From Ilyonectria destructans (taxonomy: Eukaryota; Ascomycota; Sordariomycetes; Hypocreales; Nectriaceae), in contig JAHEWK010000021.1 in the NCBI GenBank assembly GCA_020740775.1, positions 310,001 through 374,000 on the forward strand: a stretch of DNA of 64,000 nt. Direction: 5' to 3'. The notes under the pieces were generated by a model. That model was given only the letters and a program-made list of their open reading frames with translations. It did not search any database and was not told the DNA's origin. A program made the position numbers and the translations under genes. Shown piece after piece: positions 43,448 to 53,282 of the stretch. Positions within the stretch are counted from its first letter, which is position 1. Every line of letters starts with the position of its first letter.

Positions 43448-45210
43448 TCATATCTCGATATCTAAGTTTATATGAATTGCTTTCGACTGCGTATATGCAT
43501 CCAAAGCATACTGCCCCAGTTCACGACCAATACCGGACGACTTGTAACCGCCAAATGGAATTCTAAAGTGGGAATCACCTGAAGAATTAATCCACACCAT
43601 ACCCGCCTGCAGCTTCCGTGCCACAATGTGTGCCTTGGCAATCTTTTCTGTGAAAAGGGCAGCCGCTAGGCCGTATGAGGAATCATTCGCCTTGTCAATG
43701 GCTTCCTTGACGGTGCTGAATTTGGAAATGACGACAACTGGGCCGAAAATCTCTTCCTGTACGATTTTCATGTCTTCCCGGGTCTATATAACATGTTAGT
43801 ACAATGTCTTGTCGGAAGCTTGGGACGTGCTTACGTCGGCAAATACAGTGGCCCTGATGAAGTATCCCTTATCTCCATGTCGGGGACCTCCACAGAGAAG
43901 TCTTGCACCCTCCTTCTTACCCTGCTCGATGTACGAGAGAACCTTATCAAACTGGGCCTTGGACACCTGGGGCCCTTGGTAAGTGTCATCGTCGAAGGGC
44001 TTCCCGATCTTCTTATTCTCTTTCGTGGCTTGTACGAATTTCTCCAAGAATGTATCGTAAATGCCCTCCTGGACATAGATTCTTGATGTGGAGGTGCAAA
44101 CCTGTCGAGGATTAGTCTATGGCCTTAGAGTCACAGTGATATTATCTTACCTCTCCCTTATTATCCATGATACCAAAGTGAGACCATTTGACAGCCAGGT
44201 CGAGATCGGCATCGTCAAACACAATCAAGGGGCTCTTGCCACCACACTCAAGCGTGATGTTCTTCAAGTTGCTCGCCGCGTCTCTCATGATAGCCTGGCC
44301 AGTGGCGGTACTACCCGTAAAAGGCAACTTTATCGATTCCCATATGGCTAGAGATTCCTTTACCAGTAACGGACCCGATACCGGGTACAATATTAATAGC
44401 ACCTTCCGGAAGGCCAGCCTCAATGATGAGGTTACCGAAATAGAGCGCTGAGAGAGGAGTTTGCTCTGCGGGCTTGAGGATGACGGTATTCCCGCAAGCG
44501 AGGGCCGGGGCAACTTTCCATGCGAGCATCATAAAAGGGAAGTTCCTAGATCCCGGTATCTCTGTGAGTCTTCTGTGTCTCAACATACAGGCTTCCAGTA
44601 TTGGGCTCATACCAGGGAATAATTTGACTACAGACACCAAGAGGCTCTTGGAGGACATAAGCCAGCTTGGCAGGGGATGTCTCAATGGTACGTCCGGAAA
44701 TCTTATCCGCAGCGCCAGCGTAGTATCGGAAGATATTGTAGGACTCATCGAGATCCCCACTAAGTGCAGCAGTATAAGCCTGGGGGTAGAGTTAATTTGA
44801 TGACCTCAAGAGACTGGTGGCAGTTCAGGTCTCACCTTGCCGTTGTCATAGGCGTCAATGGCGGCGATTAGCTCTCGGTCACGATCAATGAGCTCTGCAA
44901 TTTTGTACAGGAAAGTCCCCCGATCAATAGCAGCCAATTCGGACCAGTTTCCCTCGGAAGCGCGTCGAGCTGCGACGACGGCATCATCAACATCGGCAGT
45001 GGACGCTCCACGTAACTTGATGATCTCCTCCTCTGTTCTGTTCAAGAATCAGCGCCAATATGTCAGTTGTCAACGACGACGGGCCTACACAGGATCCAAA
45101 ACAGTAAATTCGTCGCCCGTGGCCGGGACGAACTTGTTGTTAATGAACAGACCAGTAGGCTGGTCGTATTTGCGCCCATCGGGCAAGGTGATGGAGGTTG
45201 TAGATGCCAT
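43448..45210 (-). pseudogene. NAD(P)-dependent aldehyde dehydrogenase with one frameshift
   Basis: It oxidises an aldehyde to the acid. Six exons fit: 45089-45210, 44836-45037, 44613-44779, 44151-44545, 43835-44101 and 43448-43783. They give 495 residues if one base is discounted. Landmarks are the start [42 protein letters not shown], catalytic Glu in LECGGKSPL, catalytic Cys in EVCTSTSR (across an intron), EEIFGPVVVISKF and PFGGYKSSGIGRELG. The A4 run at 44319-44322 (T4 in sense) has one base too many, shifting the frame just where KVAFTGST should be read. Everything else is intact. The start codon lies only about 100 bases from a GH2 fragment on the other strand. Confidence 0.88.
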
Positions 45211-45304
45211 GGTTGATGTGGGCGAGAAGCTTGGTGGGCGTGAAGAGACGTACGTCGAACACACGATGGCCTCGCTTTGGGCAGCTTTTGTCAAGGACGA
45301 GAAT

Positions 45305-46148
45305 AACATCTCGGGTGCCGCCGTTTGGACCGGAATGGACTATAGCGGCGAGCCAAACCCCAATCGCTGGCCTGCCGTTAGCAGTACATTTGGATGTCGC
45401 GATTTCGTCGGTATTCCCAAGGACTATTACTGGGCCGTCAGCCTTCAGGGCAGCGTTTAGATCCGAGCCTCTCGTGCACGCCTTCCCGCCATGGACGCAC
45501 CCTGGGAAAAGCGGCTGCAAGGTCGGCCTGCGTGTCATCTCGAACGCACAGCGGATAGAGGTCGTGATCAACGGCAAAACAGTGGCCAAGGCTGCCATGG
45601 TCAACAACGAGGCAACTCTGAGCGAGGATATCGCTTTGACGTACGTCCCCGGCACGCTGGCCATCAAAGCATTCTCGAACGACAAGCTTGTGGCTCAGTA
45701 CACGTCTAACACTTCAGTTGGAGCAGAGAAACTCAAGTTGATGCTGCCGAGATCCACGATCAAGGCCGATGGGGTGGACACTCTGGTTGCACGGGCGCAG
45801 ATTGCTGACTCGGAAGGGGCGCCATACCCTTTCAGCAGCCGGAATCTGAAATTCGAGGTCCTCTCTGGTCCTGGGAGAATCATTGGTGTTGGGAATGGTG
45901 ACCCGTCCGCAAGTCAATGTGGCCGGGGCACATCGATTCATGCATTCAGGGGGTGGGCAATCGCGCACATCCAGTCCGGCAGGGCTGACGGCCATCCTCT
46001 TGAGGGGGCGATCAACTTGAGAGTATCCGGGGAAGGACTACAAGATGCCACCGCAGAGATTCGAGCCGTCGCCGAGGGCGAGGACGACCCTGTCTTGGTA
46101 TATACCGAAGATGAGACGGGAGGAACTCATGCCTCCTACTCATGGTAG
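45305..46148 (+). pseudogene. Glycoside hydrolase family 2 (beta-galactosidase-like), C-terminal fragment
   Basis: The sequence begins abruptly with AAVWTGMDYSGEPNPNRWP and STFGCRDFVGIPKDYYWAVS, typical of the C-terminal part of the GH2 catalytic barrel. A frameshift near 45440 moves it to the frame of RSEPLVHAFPPWTHPGK. C-terminal beta domains follow, with INGKTVAKA, VPGTLAIKAFS, FEVLSGPGRIIGVGNGDP and HAFRGWAIAHIQS. The N-terminal domains and the acid/base half of the barrel are missing. It is a truncated remnant abutting the start of the aldehyde dehydrogenase in opposite orientation. Confidence 0.8.
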
Positions 46149-46379
46149 TCAGTCCACAAGCCCCGGGAGAATGCTCATGCTGGAATCGAAGGAGGCAGTA
46201 TCATCGCATCCAGCTGTTCGGATTTCGATGAGAAGAAGGGCACAGAGGAAGAAGTAACAGCTAGTCTAGAAGCAGGTCCAGCCGTAGAGTGCACATTGAG
46301 AGGGCAGAGTGAAGTTGACTGTCATTTTTACTTAGCATTCTCGACACAGAGCAAAGCGTCGCACACTACTCATCGCGTT

Positions 46380-48544
46380 TCAACATCGCGTATCGGTCCA
46401 GCTCTGAAGGCTCAGAGTGGCCAGGGTACCGTCATTCCCATCTACAGAAGCAATCAGGGACGCTAAGTATCGCAGATAATGAGCTCTCCGCTTTGCGATA
46501 TGTTCATCCGGATCCAGACCAACGGGCAGCAGTGTGATGGCAACATCACGAAGTTTGTGAGTCTGTGAGACGTTGGATTAGGCTTTTCAATTCGATCTCA
46601 GGTTTAATTCTCTTTTGCTTACCAGATGATTTCCGATAGGTCCCAAAGTTTCCCGCGGCAAGCCGAGCAGCACAAAGAGGATCTGGCGGCAGAGGTTTTC
46701 CCGCTGCTCCCACACTACCGGCGAAATTGCCTCCTCGGAAGATGGAAACGCTTTCAAGGATTCCATCTGCTCCATAATGACACTCTGCAGCCACAGGTGT
46801 GTGACGTGAAGGTCAGCTCTTAGCGCTTCGAGCTGCGCATGCTTTAGTAAGTTTTCCTCGTTGATTAGGTGAGCTGCGTGTTCGTCCTCGTGGACGGCCC
46901 ATGGACGAAGGTGGTCGGGCACATCGTCCAGAATATACTTTAAATCAGATAAGCGTTGCGCCAAGAAAGTCAACTTGTCCTGTACTGAGCCCGTTTCCAT
47001 GCAGTCAAGCCCTAACTGCGGGGGGTCGTCGTTGCGGTGAGCGGTTGACTTGATGCTAGCCCAGAATGTGAGAGAGTGGTAAATGAATGCCGTGGTTAGG
47101 CACTTGCGGCTTGCCGGCTGGGGTAAGATGTGATCCTCTAGGATATACTCGTCATCAACGTCGCTCGGCATCAAGGAGTGGAGCGTTATGTTTCGGAGCA
47201 ATAGGGCGTCGAGGAATGTGAGCTTTTCTTTGTGGACATTTTGAAGTTGAGAGTGCCTAGACAGGTAGAATTTAGTCCCTCTCTAGGCGCATGTGCTTCG
47301 TGAGCTGTCTGCTTACACATAAGCGTAAAACATGAGCCAGAAGGCTTTCTTGCGCAGCTGCGTTTCAATGCAGCTAAGGTTCACATAGCTAGAGGGGTTA
47401 TGCAAGTCTAGAAGGCGAGCTAGCTGCATAGATTCTACCTCGAGCATTCTCTCCTGGTTATAACGACCGACCTGAAAATAGGCAATGGTTAGAGAATAGG
47501 ACGTTGCCCACTTTTGGAGGTTGATCTGGTCGTAGTAGTCCATTCCTCGGAGGCCGATAATCATTTTGTGGCAACAGTGGACCATGTCGGTTCGACTTCG
47601 GAACCGCAATGGCGTCCTATGTGAGCGGTATTTGTCGAACTTGTCTCGCATTGTTGCCACCACGAGGGCACATAGAGAAAGGGTGAGAGCTAGAAAGTTC
47701 GTATCCGTCATATCCCGGTTTCGAGATACGTCTCGCTTAAAGGAAGGCCGGTGAACCAAGGGCACTGACGGGTAGATGAAATCAATGTAGTCCTGCAGTA
47801 TGATATTGAACAGTGGCCTGGCACACAGCCCATCGGTGGGGAAGCAAGATGCGGCATTGCTTGCAGTGGGCGAGCTGTAGCCCGGAACTCTGAAATGGGT
47901 TATGTCTGGACTCCGCGACGACGGCGTCAACTCGTCATGTGCAGCGCTGACACCGGAAGCCCATAGACCAGGGCTGATTGCGTCACACTGCTGATCCGGG
48001 GGCGGCTGGTTCAGTGGCGATTGGCTCTCCGTGGACGGAGCACCTCTCGAGCCATTGTCCCAGGAGTGTGACCGAGGTGATGCTGAATCAAGGTGCGGGC
48101 TGGGCGGCGACGGACCAAAACTCGTCACAGTACGGCGACTCAGCGCCGCCGAGCCCCTGAGACGCTGTCAATATAGCTGTACGCTTCTGTAGTCTGCTCG
48201 GAACAAAGCATCCAACAAGGCCAACACCGCATGACGCCTTACTTTTTGGGCCCACGGGGTCTGGTGGGCAGCAAGAACGTACAAGGAATCCCCAGGCCTC
48301 GGCATCTTCGGCATGGTCCCGGTATCAGTGACGAGGTAGTAGAATCGGTGACATCTTTGACCGCCGCGGTGTTCTCATCGGCGACACCACCGTTACGAGT
48401 TGGATCTATCTCCAGATCACATCGGGTTTTCCGTCGGCGGCACACGTCACAAGCCAGACGGACTTGGCGCCTCCTCGAGACCTGGGGGGGTCGCTGTTGT
48501 TCCTGGCCTTGGGAATTTGCATGGGGCTCTGGGTGGTCGAGCAT
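46380..48544 (-). CDS. Zn2Cys6 transcription factor with Fungal_trans domain
   Basis: Nuclear regulator. Four exons fit: 48243-48544, 47317-48156, 46623-47256 and 46380-46562, giving exactly 653 codons with GT-AG borders. The zinc cluster is CDVCRRRKTRC, then a loop of about 35 residues rich in Ala, Ser, Thr and Asp, then CRRCRGLGIPC. The usual loop is 5 to 12 residues. The middle domain (LQDYIDFIYPSVPLVHRPSF, LRGMDYYDQINLQKW, RKKAFWLMFYAYVHSQLQN) is the fungal-specific transcription factor domain, and the C-terminus ends YLRYLASLIAS. It appears intact. It may control neighbouring catabolic genes; that is inference from position. Confidence 0.88.
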
Positions 48545-48739
48545 GTTTGCTGCCAGGCGTCAAGGGAGAATCGTCACTTTGGTGATGAAGACGAAGAATG
48601 TGGTCGGAGATACTGGTTACAGGTCGCTACTGCGGGGAGATGAAGTTTTGTGGCCGACTTCAGCTCGGCAGGTAAGCAAAGCCATGGGGCGGGCTACTTT
48701 AGTTAGTACGGACTGCACATCAACGGGTACATACCGGTA

Positions 48740-49030
48740 CGGAGGAAGCTCTCAAAAGTTTTTGCCCAAGAAAAGCCACACATTGCTTTTTCTTCTAAAA
48801 AAGAACATTAAGTACATCCCATAAATGATAGCGCTATAAGAAGCCCTATATTATAAAGCATTCAGTCCACTAGCTGTTAGTAATGTGCCCTTAACACCAC
48901 TAAAGTCGTAGCGCATTTAGTGAGTGATTGCTCACAGCTTGCTGATAATTAATGTATCATTAGGTACTTAATAAGGATCAAGGGGTGTGGCGTCCTTAGC
49001 GTGGGCGAAAACTTTTGAGAGCTTCCTCCG
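48740..49030. mobile_element. Tc1/mariner-type MITE
   Basis: 291 bases with terminal inverted repeats CGGAGGAAGCTCTCAAAAG, flanked by TA at 48738-48739 and 49031-49032. There is no coding capacity and the interior is A/T-rich. The ends resemble those of the Tc1 element 500 bases away (CGGAGGGCCCTTTCAAAAG), so that element or a close relative may have moved it. Confidence 0.9.
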
Positions 49031-49032
49031 TA

Positions 49033-49332
49033 CTTACCCACCCATGCTCTCCGAAGCCACAGCTCGCCACTAATTTAACATAGTACGACTTATTACCTCG
49101 GCGAGCTCGGGTAATGAAAGATACTCCGCACAAGGATACGGTATACTCCGAGCATGCCAAGTGTACCGGGGCCAGAGTCACCTCCCTCCCCTCTCGCCCA
49201 TCACACCACAGCACATCACAGGATCATGCCACACGCACCAATGAAGAAATGTCAATCGTAATAAGGGGGGAAGGATACCTCGGGAAGCACGTTTAACGCT
49301 TAGTTGCTTGTTTATTTATTTTTATTTTTGTT
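49033..49332. other. Intergenic stretch between MITE and Helitron scrap
   Basis: No gene was recognised. A purine-rich GAAGGATACC region and a TTTATTTTTATTTTTG tract lie just before the Helitron-derived piece. Confidence 0.4.
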
Positions 49333-49510
49333 GAAAGATGACCCTGTATTACGAAACCTCTGATAGATTGATATCCTGACCTTAGTCAGAAGGGGGTCAG
49401 ATGAGCCCTCTTCCGACCGGTCCGGATGACCGGCAGAAGCAATCATCAACATCATCATCACTGCTTTGAACACTATCCATTTGATCAATTTAACCGTGAC
49501 GGATCCATCA
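49333..49510 (+). repeat. Isolated Helitron 5-prime terminal fragment
   Basis: It begins AAGATGACCCTGTATTACG and keeps the block order of 3988-4162 (minus strand), including the GACCGGTCCGG inverted-repeat area and the CATCATCATC run. It stops just after GGATCC, 18 bases before the Tc1 element, and is not resumed on the other side (from 51063). It is a 5-prime end without a Rep gene: a truncated copy or the end of a non-autonomous Helitron. Confidence 0.65.
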
Positions 49511-49528
49511 ATTTTTTTATTTTTTATA

Positions 49529-51062
49529 CGGAGGGCCCTTTCAAAAGTCTTGTCTTGCCAAGACGCTAAGGAACGCCACCGAATTAAGCGATAAGAGAAC
49601 CCCGCACCGGAATTACGGTGTGAGTGCCCTCTTCCTCATTTTCCCTCTGTCATCATACCTTCAATTACAATGACAACGCATTGGCACAACGATATCGCAA
49701 CCCGGGCTCTAGTCGTGGCTTTACGATGCCCCTTTGGCGGCAAGACCACACCTCAAATAGCTGCTCTGACGGGTCTTTCAAACCGGCAGGTTGACCGTAT
49801 CTATGAGAGGGCCCTAAAGAGGGGTTTTCAGCCCAACGAACAACCCCTTCTTATCCGCGATTTCTTTCTTGAAGATGGCAAGCGTACGGGGCGCCCGAGG
49901 AAGCAGACGGATGAGGCGAAAAGGCAGGTCATTGCTAAGGTACGAAGGGATCGCTACGGACGAGAAAAAACGTGTGCTGAGATTGCCGGAGAAATGAGCC
50001 TCGAGGGATCCGATCTTTCTGCTATTACAGTTTGGAGGATCCTCCGGAAAGCTGGCTTCCACAAGACCAAGCCAACAAGGAAGCCGGGCCTGACGAAGCT
50101 GATGAGGAAGCAACGCCTAGATTGGTGTCTTGCCCACCAGCACTGGACCCTCGAGGACTGGATGAACGTAATTTGGTCTGACGAGACGTCTGTTATCTTG
50201 CTCCATCGCCGCGGCGGCTATCGTGTGTGGCGGAGGGCAGACGAAGCTTTCCTCTGCAGCTGTATTCGCGAGAGATGGAAAGGGGCTTCCGAATTCATGT
50301 TCTGGGGCAGCTTTTCCTATCATCAGAAAGGCCCCTGCCACTGCTGGGCTCCAGAGACTGCTGCCGAGAAGAAGGCCGCTACGGCTGAGGTTGACGAGAT
50401 GAATAAGATGCTGGAGCCTATTATGCAAGAGGAATGGGAGCTTTCAAACGGGCTGCGAAGACTGCATCTTCGGCAGCTACCAGGGCCGAAGCCAGTGTGG
50501 CGTTGGAATTCTGATAATGGCAAGCTGTCTCGAGGCTCGAAGGGCGGAATTGACTGGTATCGATATCAGAAGACGATTTTGATCCCTAAGATGTTCCCTT
50601 TTGCTAAGGAATGCATAAAGACCCGGCCAAATACAATCGTTCAGGAAGATAAGGCTCCTGCCCATAACCATCGGATCCAACAGCGGATATACGATTTACA
50701 TCAGGTCCAGCGGCTTCTTTGGTGTGGTAATTCTCCTGATCTTAATGCGATTGAGGCAGCCTGGCCCTGGATGAAGAGAAGGACTACGAAGAAAGGGGCT
50801 CCTAAAAATAGGAAGGATGCCCTAGATGCTTGGAAGCAGGCTTGGAAGGAGCTGCCGCAGACCTTAATTCAGAGCTGGATTGAGAGGATTCCTCGGCATG
50901 TTCAAAAGATCATTGAGTTGGAAGGCGGAAATGAGTATCGCGAAGGTCGCAAGGGTCAGAAGCATCGCAGGGAATAGCCCCATACTAAATTGAGTCTAGC
51001 GCACTCCCCCCTGCTCCTTGCCGCAACTAGCGCTGAGACAAGACTTTTGAAAGAGCCCTCCG
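49529..51062 (+). mobile_element. Complete Tc1-type DNA transposon
   Basis: 1534 bases. The inverted ends start CGGAGGGCCCTTTCAAAAG and match over about 27 bases with one mismatch. TA lies on each side (49527-49528, 51063-51064). It contains one uninterrupted transposase. Terminal repeats, target site and coding frame are all intact, so this element may be active. Confidence 0.95.
49670..50977 (+). CDS. Tc1-family transposase (DD34E)
   Basis: 435 residues from ATG 49670 (MTTHWHNDIATR). The N-terminal half has two helix-turn-helix units (TTPQIAALTGLSNRQVDRIY; SAITVWRILRKAGF) joined by a GRPRK-type hook. The DDE_3 catalytic domain has Asp in VIWSDETSV, Asp in IVQEDKAPAHNH and Glu in SPDLNAIEAAW. 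Thirty-four residues lie between the last two, the Tc1 spacing. A Lys/Arg-rich C-terminus may serve nuclear import. It is a cut-and-paste enzyme acting on the flanking inverted repeats. No lesion. Confidence 0.95.
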   Translation: MTTHWHNDIATRALVVALRCPFGGKTTPQIAALTGLSNRQVDRIYERALKRGFQPNEQPLLIRDFFLEDGKRTGRPRKQTDEAKRQVIAKVRRDRYGREKTCAEIAGEMSLEGSDLSAITVWRILRKAGFHKTKPTRKPGLTKLMRKQRLDWCLAHQHWTLEDWMNVIWSDETSVILLHRRGGYRVWRRADEAFLCSCIRERWKGASEFMFWGSFSYHQKGPCHCWAPETAAEKKAATAEVDEMNKMLEPIMQEEWELSNGLRRLHLRQLPGPKPVWRWNSDNGKLSRGSKGGIDWYRYQKTILIPKMFPFAKECIKTRPNTIVQEDKAPAHNHRIQQRIYDLHQVQRLLWCGNSPDLNAIEAAWPWMKRRTTKKGAPKNRKDALDAWKQAWKELPQTLIQSWIERIPRHVQKIIELEGGNEYREGRKGQKHRRE

Positions 51063-51635
51063 TAGTGCTATTCGGGCTGAATGATATTGCTATCCGGGAT
51101 GGGTAAAAAAATCCGCTTGCCTAAAGAGGAAACATATCACATGACCCCACGGGTCTAGCCGTATCAGGAAAAGCCTATACCCACGTGACCACCCTCGCTT
51201 ACAACTCTCTGGCATACCGGGGAGCAATTTCTTTCAATTCAGACCTTGCAACATCACCCTCTTCCTTGCAATCGAAGGTATCGGGATAACTTCAATTGCG
51301 CAGTCGCGGCTGCGATGCCCTCAATTGCACGGTCGCGACAGCTTCAATTGGCGCGCCAAGCAGCCGGAGCATTAGTCGGACCGACGGAAATGCCTTTTTT
51401 TTCTTTTTTTTTCCAACGATTTGGCCGTAGCCGGGTTCGCGGGCTGTTGTAATGTGTAGATTTCAATTGAACTGCTCGATATTATTCGCATCCTCCTGCT
51501 GACACTATAATTTTGGTGTAATGGGGAGCATTGGCTGAATGTAGTTGAGAAATTACAAAGTCATGTGATTAATACAGCCCGGATAGCACTACTCTTTTTT
51601 TAAACCAACCTCACCCACCGTCCTGGAACTCGAAT
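51063..51635. other. Intergenic stretch downstream of the SDR gene
   Basis: No gene. It holds three imperfect repeats of TTCAATTGCGC-GTCGCG type at 51290-51350 and a T-rich run near 51400. It is the 3-prime flank of the minus-strand SDR gene. Confidence 0.45.
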
Positions 51636-52571
51636 TTAGTGATGGTCTGGGTTGTCTGGTAGCTTCTCTGCCCCCGATTCCCGTGTAATGAAATAATTCT
51701 TCCAGTGATGTCTCTCCTGGAATCCAAGGAGCATCTTCATCTTCGCATTGCTTATCGGCGCCTCGTATTTTTCCAATTTCCGGGTGAATGGCGTGTCCGG
51801 GCATTGTGTTCGGAGGAATTCCTCCGTTTCAGCCAGGTTGGTTATGGTGTCGTTCGTCGCATTGAAAATTTGGAAACCCAATCCTGATTTCTGAAGGCCA
51901 AGCTCGCACATGAGGCCGAGGTCGCGAGCGTCAGTGTACGACCACCCGTGAACCTTCCAGCGCCCTGCGTTGTAGACATAGCCATGGAAGACGGCTTGAT
52001 ACTCGTCGGGAGCGATGACGGCCCCTATTCGCATCACGTAGATATCGACGCCGTACCTTTCTGCAAATCCGCGGCACGTGATCTCTGTGCACAACTTTGA
52101 GATTGCATAAGCGTCTGTCGGGTTGCAGTCAACCTCTTCGTCGACCGGAAACGAGGCATAGTCCACGTCACCGTGCGCGTACGTGACTCCATAGACAGTG
52201 ACACTGCTCGCGACAATGATCTTCTTGACGCCGAGTTTGCAGGCCGCTTCGATGACGTTATACGTGGACACGGTGTTGCCTCGAAATGTCTCGTTGTCTG
52301 GAACCACCATATTCCGAGCGTAGGCGGCAAGATGAATAACGGCGTTGGGAGGAGAAGGGAGCTCAGCAGAGAATGGCTCGGTCAATTTGAATGGCGTAGT
52401 CAGGGCGTTGAATGCCTCCCCACTCTGACAGAGATCTGTTTTCAGGGTGCACACATCCTGGCGCGCGAGAGGCTGAAGGTCAAGGTTAAGGACTTGATGT
52501 CCATTCCCGACCAGTTCGTCGATGATGTATCGACCAGCCTTGCCAGAACCTCCCGTGACGACGACTCGCAT
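51636..52571 (-). CDS. NAD-dependent epimerase/dehydratase family protein (extended SDR)
   Basis: 311 residues in one exon from ATG 52571. The Rossmann nucleotide-binding motif VVVTGGSGKAGRYI is at the N-terminus. The strand with the acidic ribose-binding residue reads LNLDLQ. VIHLAAYA, the catalytic region VASSVTVYG and the active-site YAISK (YXXXK) follow in the usual order. Members oxidise or epimerise sugars or sugar nucleotides using NAD(P). The size fits uronate or aldose dehydrogenase-like members as well as epimerases, so the substrate is open. It is intact. It diverges from the IlvD dehydratase gene, with about 710 bases between the starts. Confidence 0.9.
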   Translation of the reverse strand: MRVVVTGGSGKAGRYIIDELVGNGHQVLNLDLQPLARQDVCTLKTDLCQSGEAFNALTTPFKLTEPFSAELPSPPNAVIHLAAYARNMVVPDNETFRGNTVSTYNVIEAACKLGVKKIIVASSVTVYGVTYAHGDVDYASFPVDEEVDCNPTDAYAISKLCTEITCRGFAERYGVDIYVMRIGAVIAPDEYQAVFHGYVYNAGRWKVHGWSYTDARDLGLMCELGLQKSGLGFQIFNATNDTITNLAETEEFLRTQCPDTPFTRKLEKYEAPISNAKMKMLLGFQERHHWKNYFITRESGAEKLPDNPDHH

Positions 52572-53282
52572 ATTCCCGGGGGGGCGGGGGCGGTGAGGCG
52601 TTTATCAATCGACCGAAGCTGATCTGGAGATGGGTAGGATGACAAACCGTCGTGCGCGAGACTGCTGCGGATTGCCAAGTGACGATGACTGGACCGTGAC
52701 GCAGTTGAACCTGGCATGGACTTAGGGACTCCTCCGAGGTCGTACGCACGTCGCTGTTATAGAGTATTTATCGGAGCCCGGCGGCTGAAGCGCGCGTCCG
52801 ATTCCAGCGTAGCGGGATACGGATCGAGATCAACCGGAATGCCACAAATGACTCTACCAGTGATCGGAGTTGTGTCTCTAGAGATCAGCGTTGCGGATTT
52901 GGGGGTAACTCCGTTCGGGCACTGTTAACCCGAGGAGAAACTCCTTGGCTTGGACTGTACCCCGCATACTACGTAGAAACGCTTTGTTGTTGCTTAGGTA
53001 CGAGTGGTTAGTTCGACTCCTGGCCACTGTGTAGCGCAGGAATGGGTTTCGTTGCTGACTACGAAGTAAGTAGTACATACAAACCTAGTCCTATCTAGGT
53101 AGGTAGGTAGGTAGGTAGGTGATGCTAGCATGGAGTGGAGGCAACGGCATGTACTTAATATCCCAACCGCTTGGGGCAACGGCGTCCAAGATTTGCAACC
53201 CCGATGGATGCAGTTGCCGTCTCTTGACAAAAGCATTCTTCCCATCTGTACATCCATCACTTGTGATAGTGGAAGGGCCAAC
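52572..53282. other. Divergent intergenic region between SDR and IlvD genes
   Basis: 711 bases between the two start codons, likely a shared promoter region. It contains the TAGG microsatellite at 53096-53120. No other coding signal was seen. Confidence 0.45.
53096..53120. repeat. (TAGG)n microsatellite
   Basis: Six uninterrupted TAGG units lie 160 bases before the IlvD start codon. Length variation between strains would be likely. Confidence 0.9.

Noticed and set aside
45204..45304. Start of a complete GH2 gene at 45204
   Set aside because: This stretch is the reverse strand of the ALDH start region and has no GH2 similarity by eye; GH2 motifs begin only near 45305.
53119..53282. Upstream in-frame or ORF starts for the IlvD gene
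   Set aside because: The conserved protein starts well at ATG 53283, and upstream sequence is microsatellite flank.
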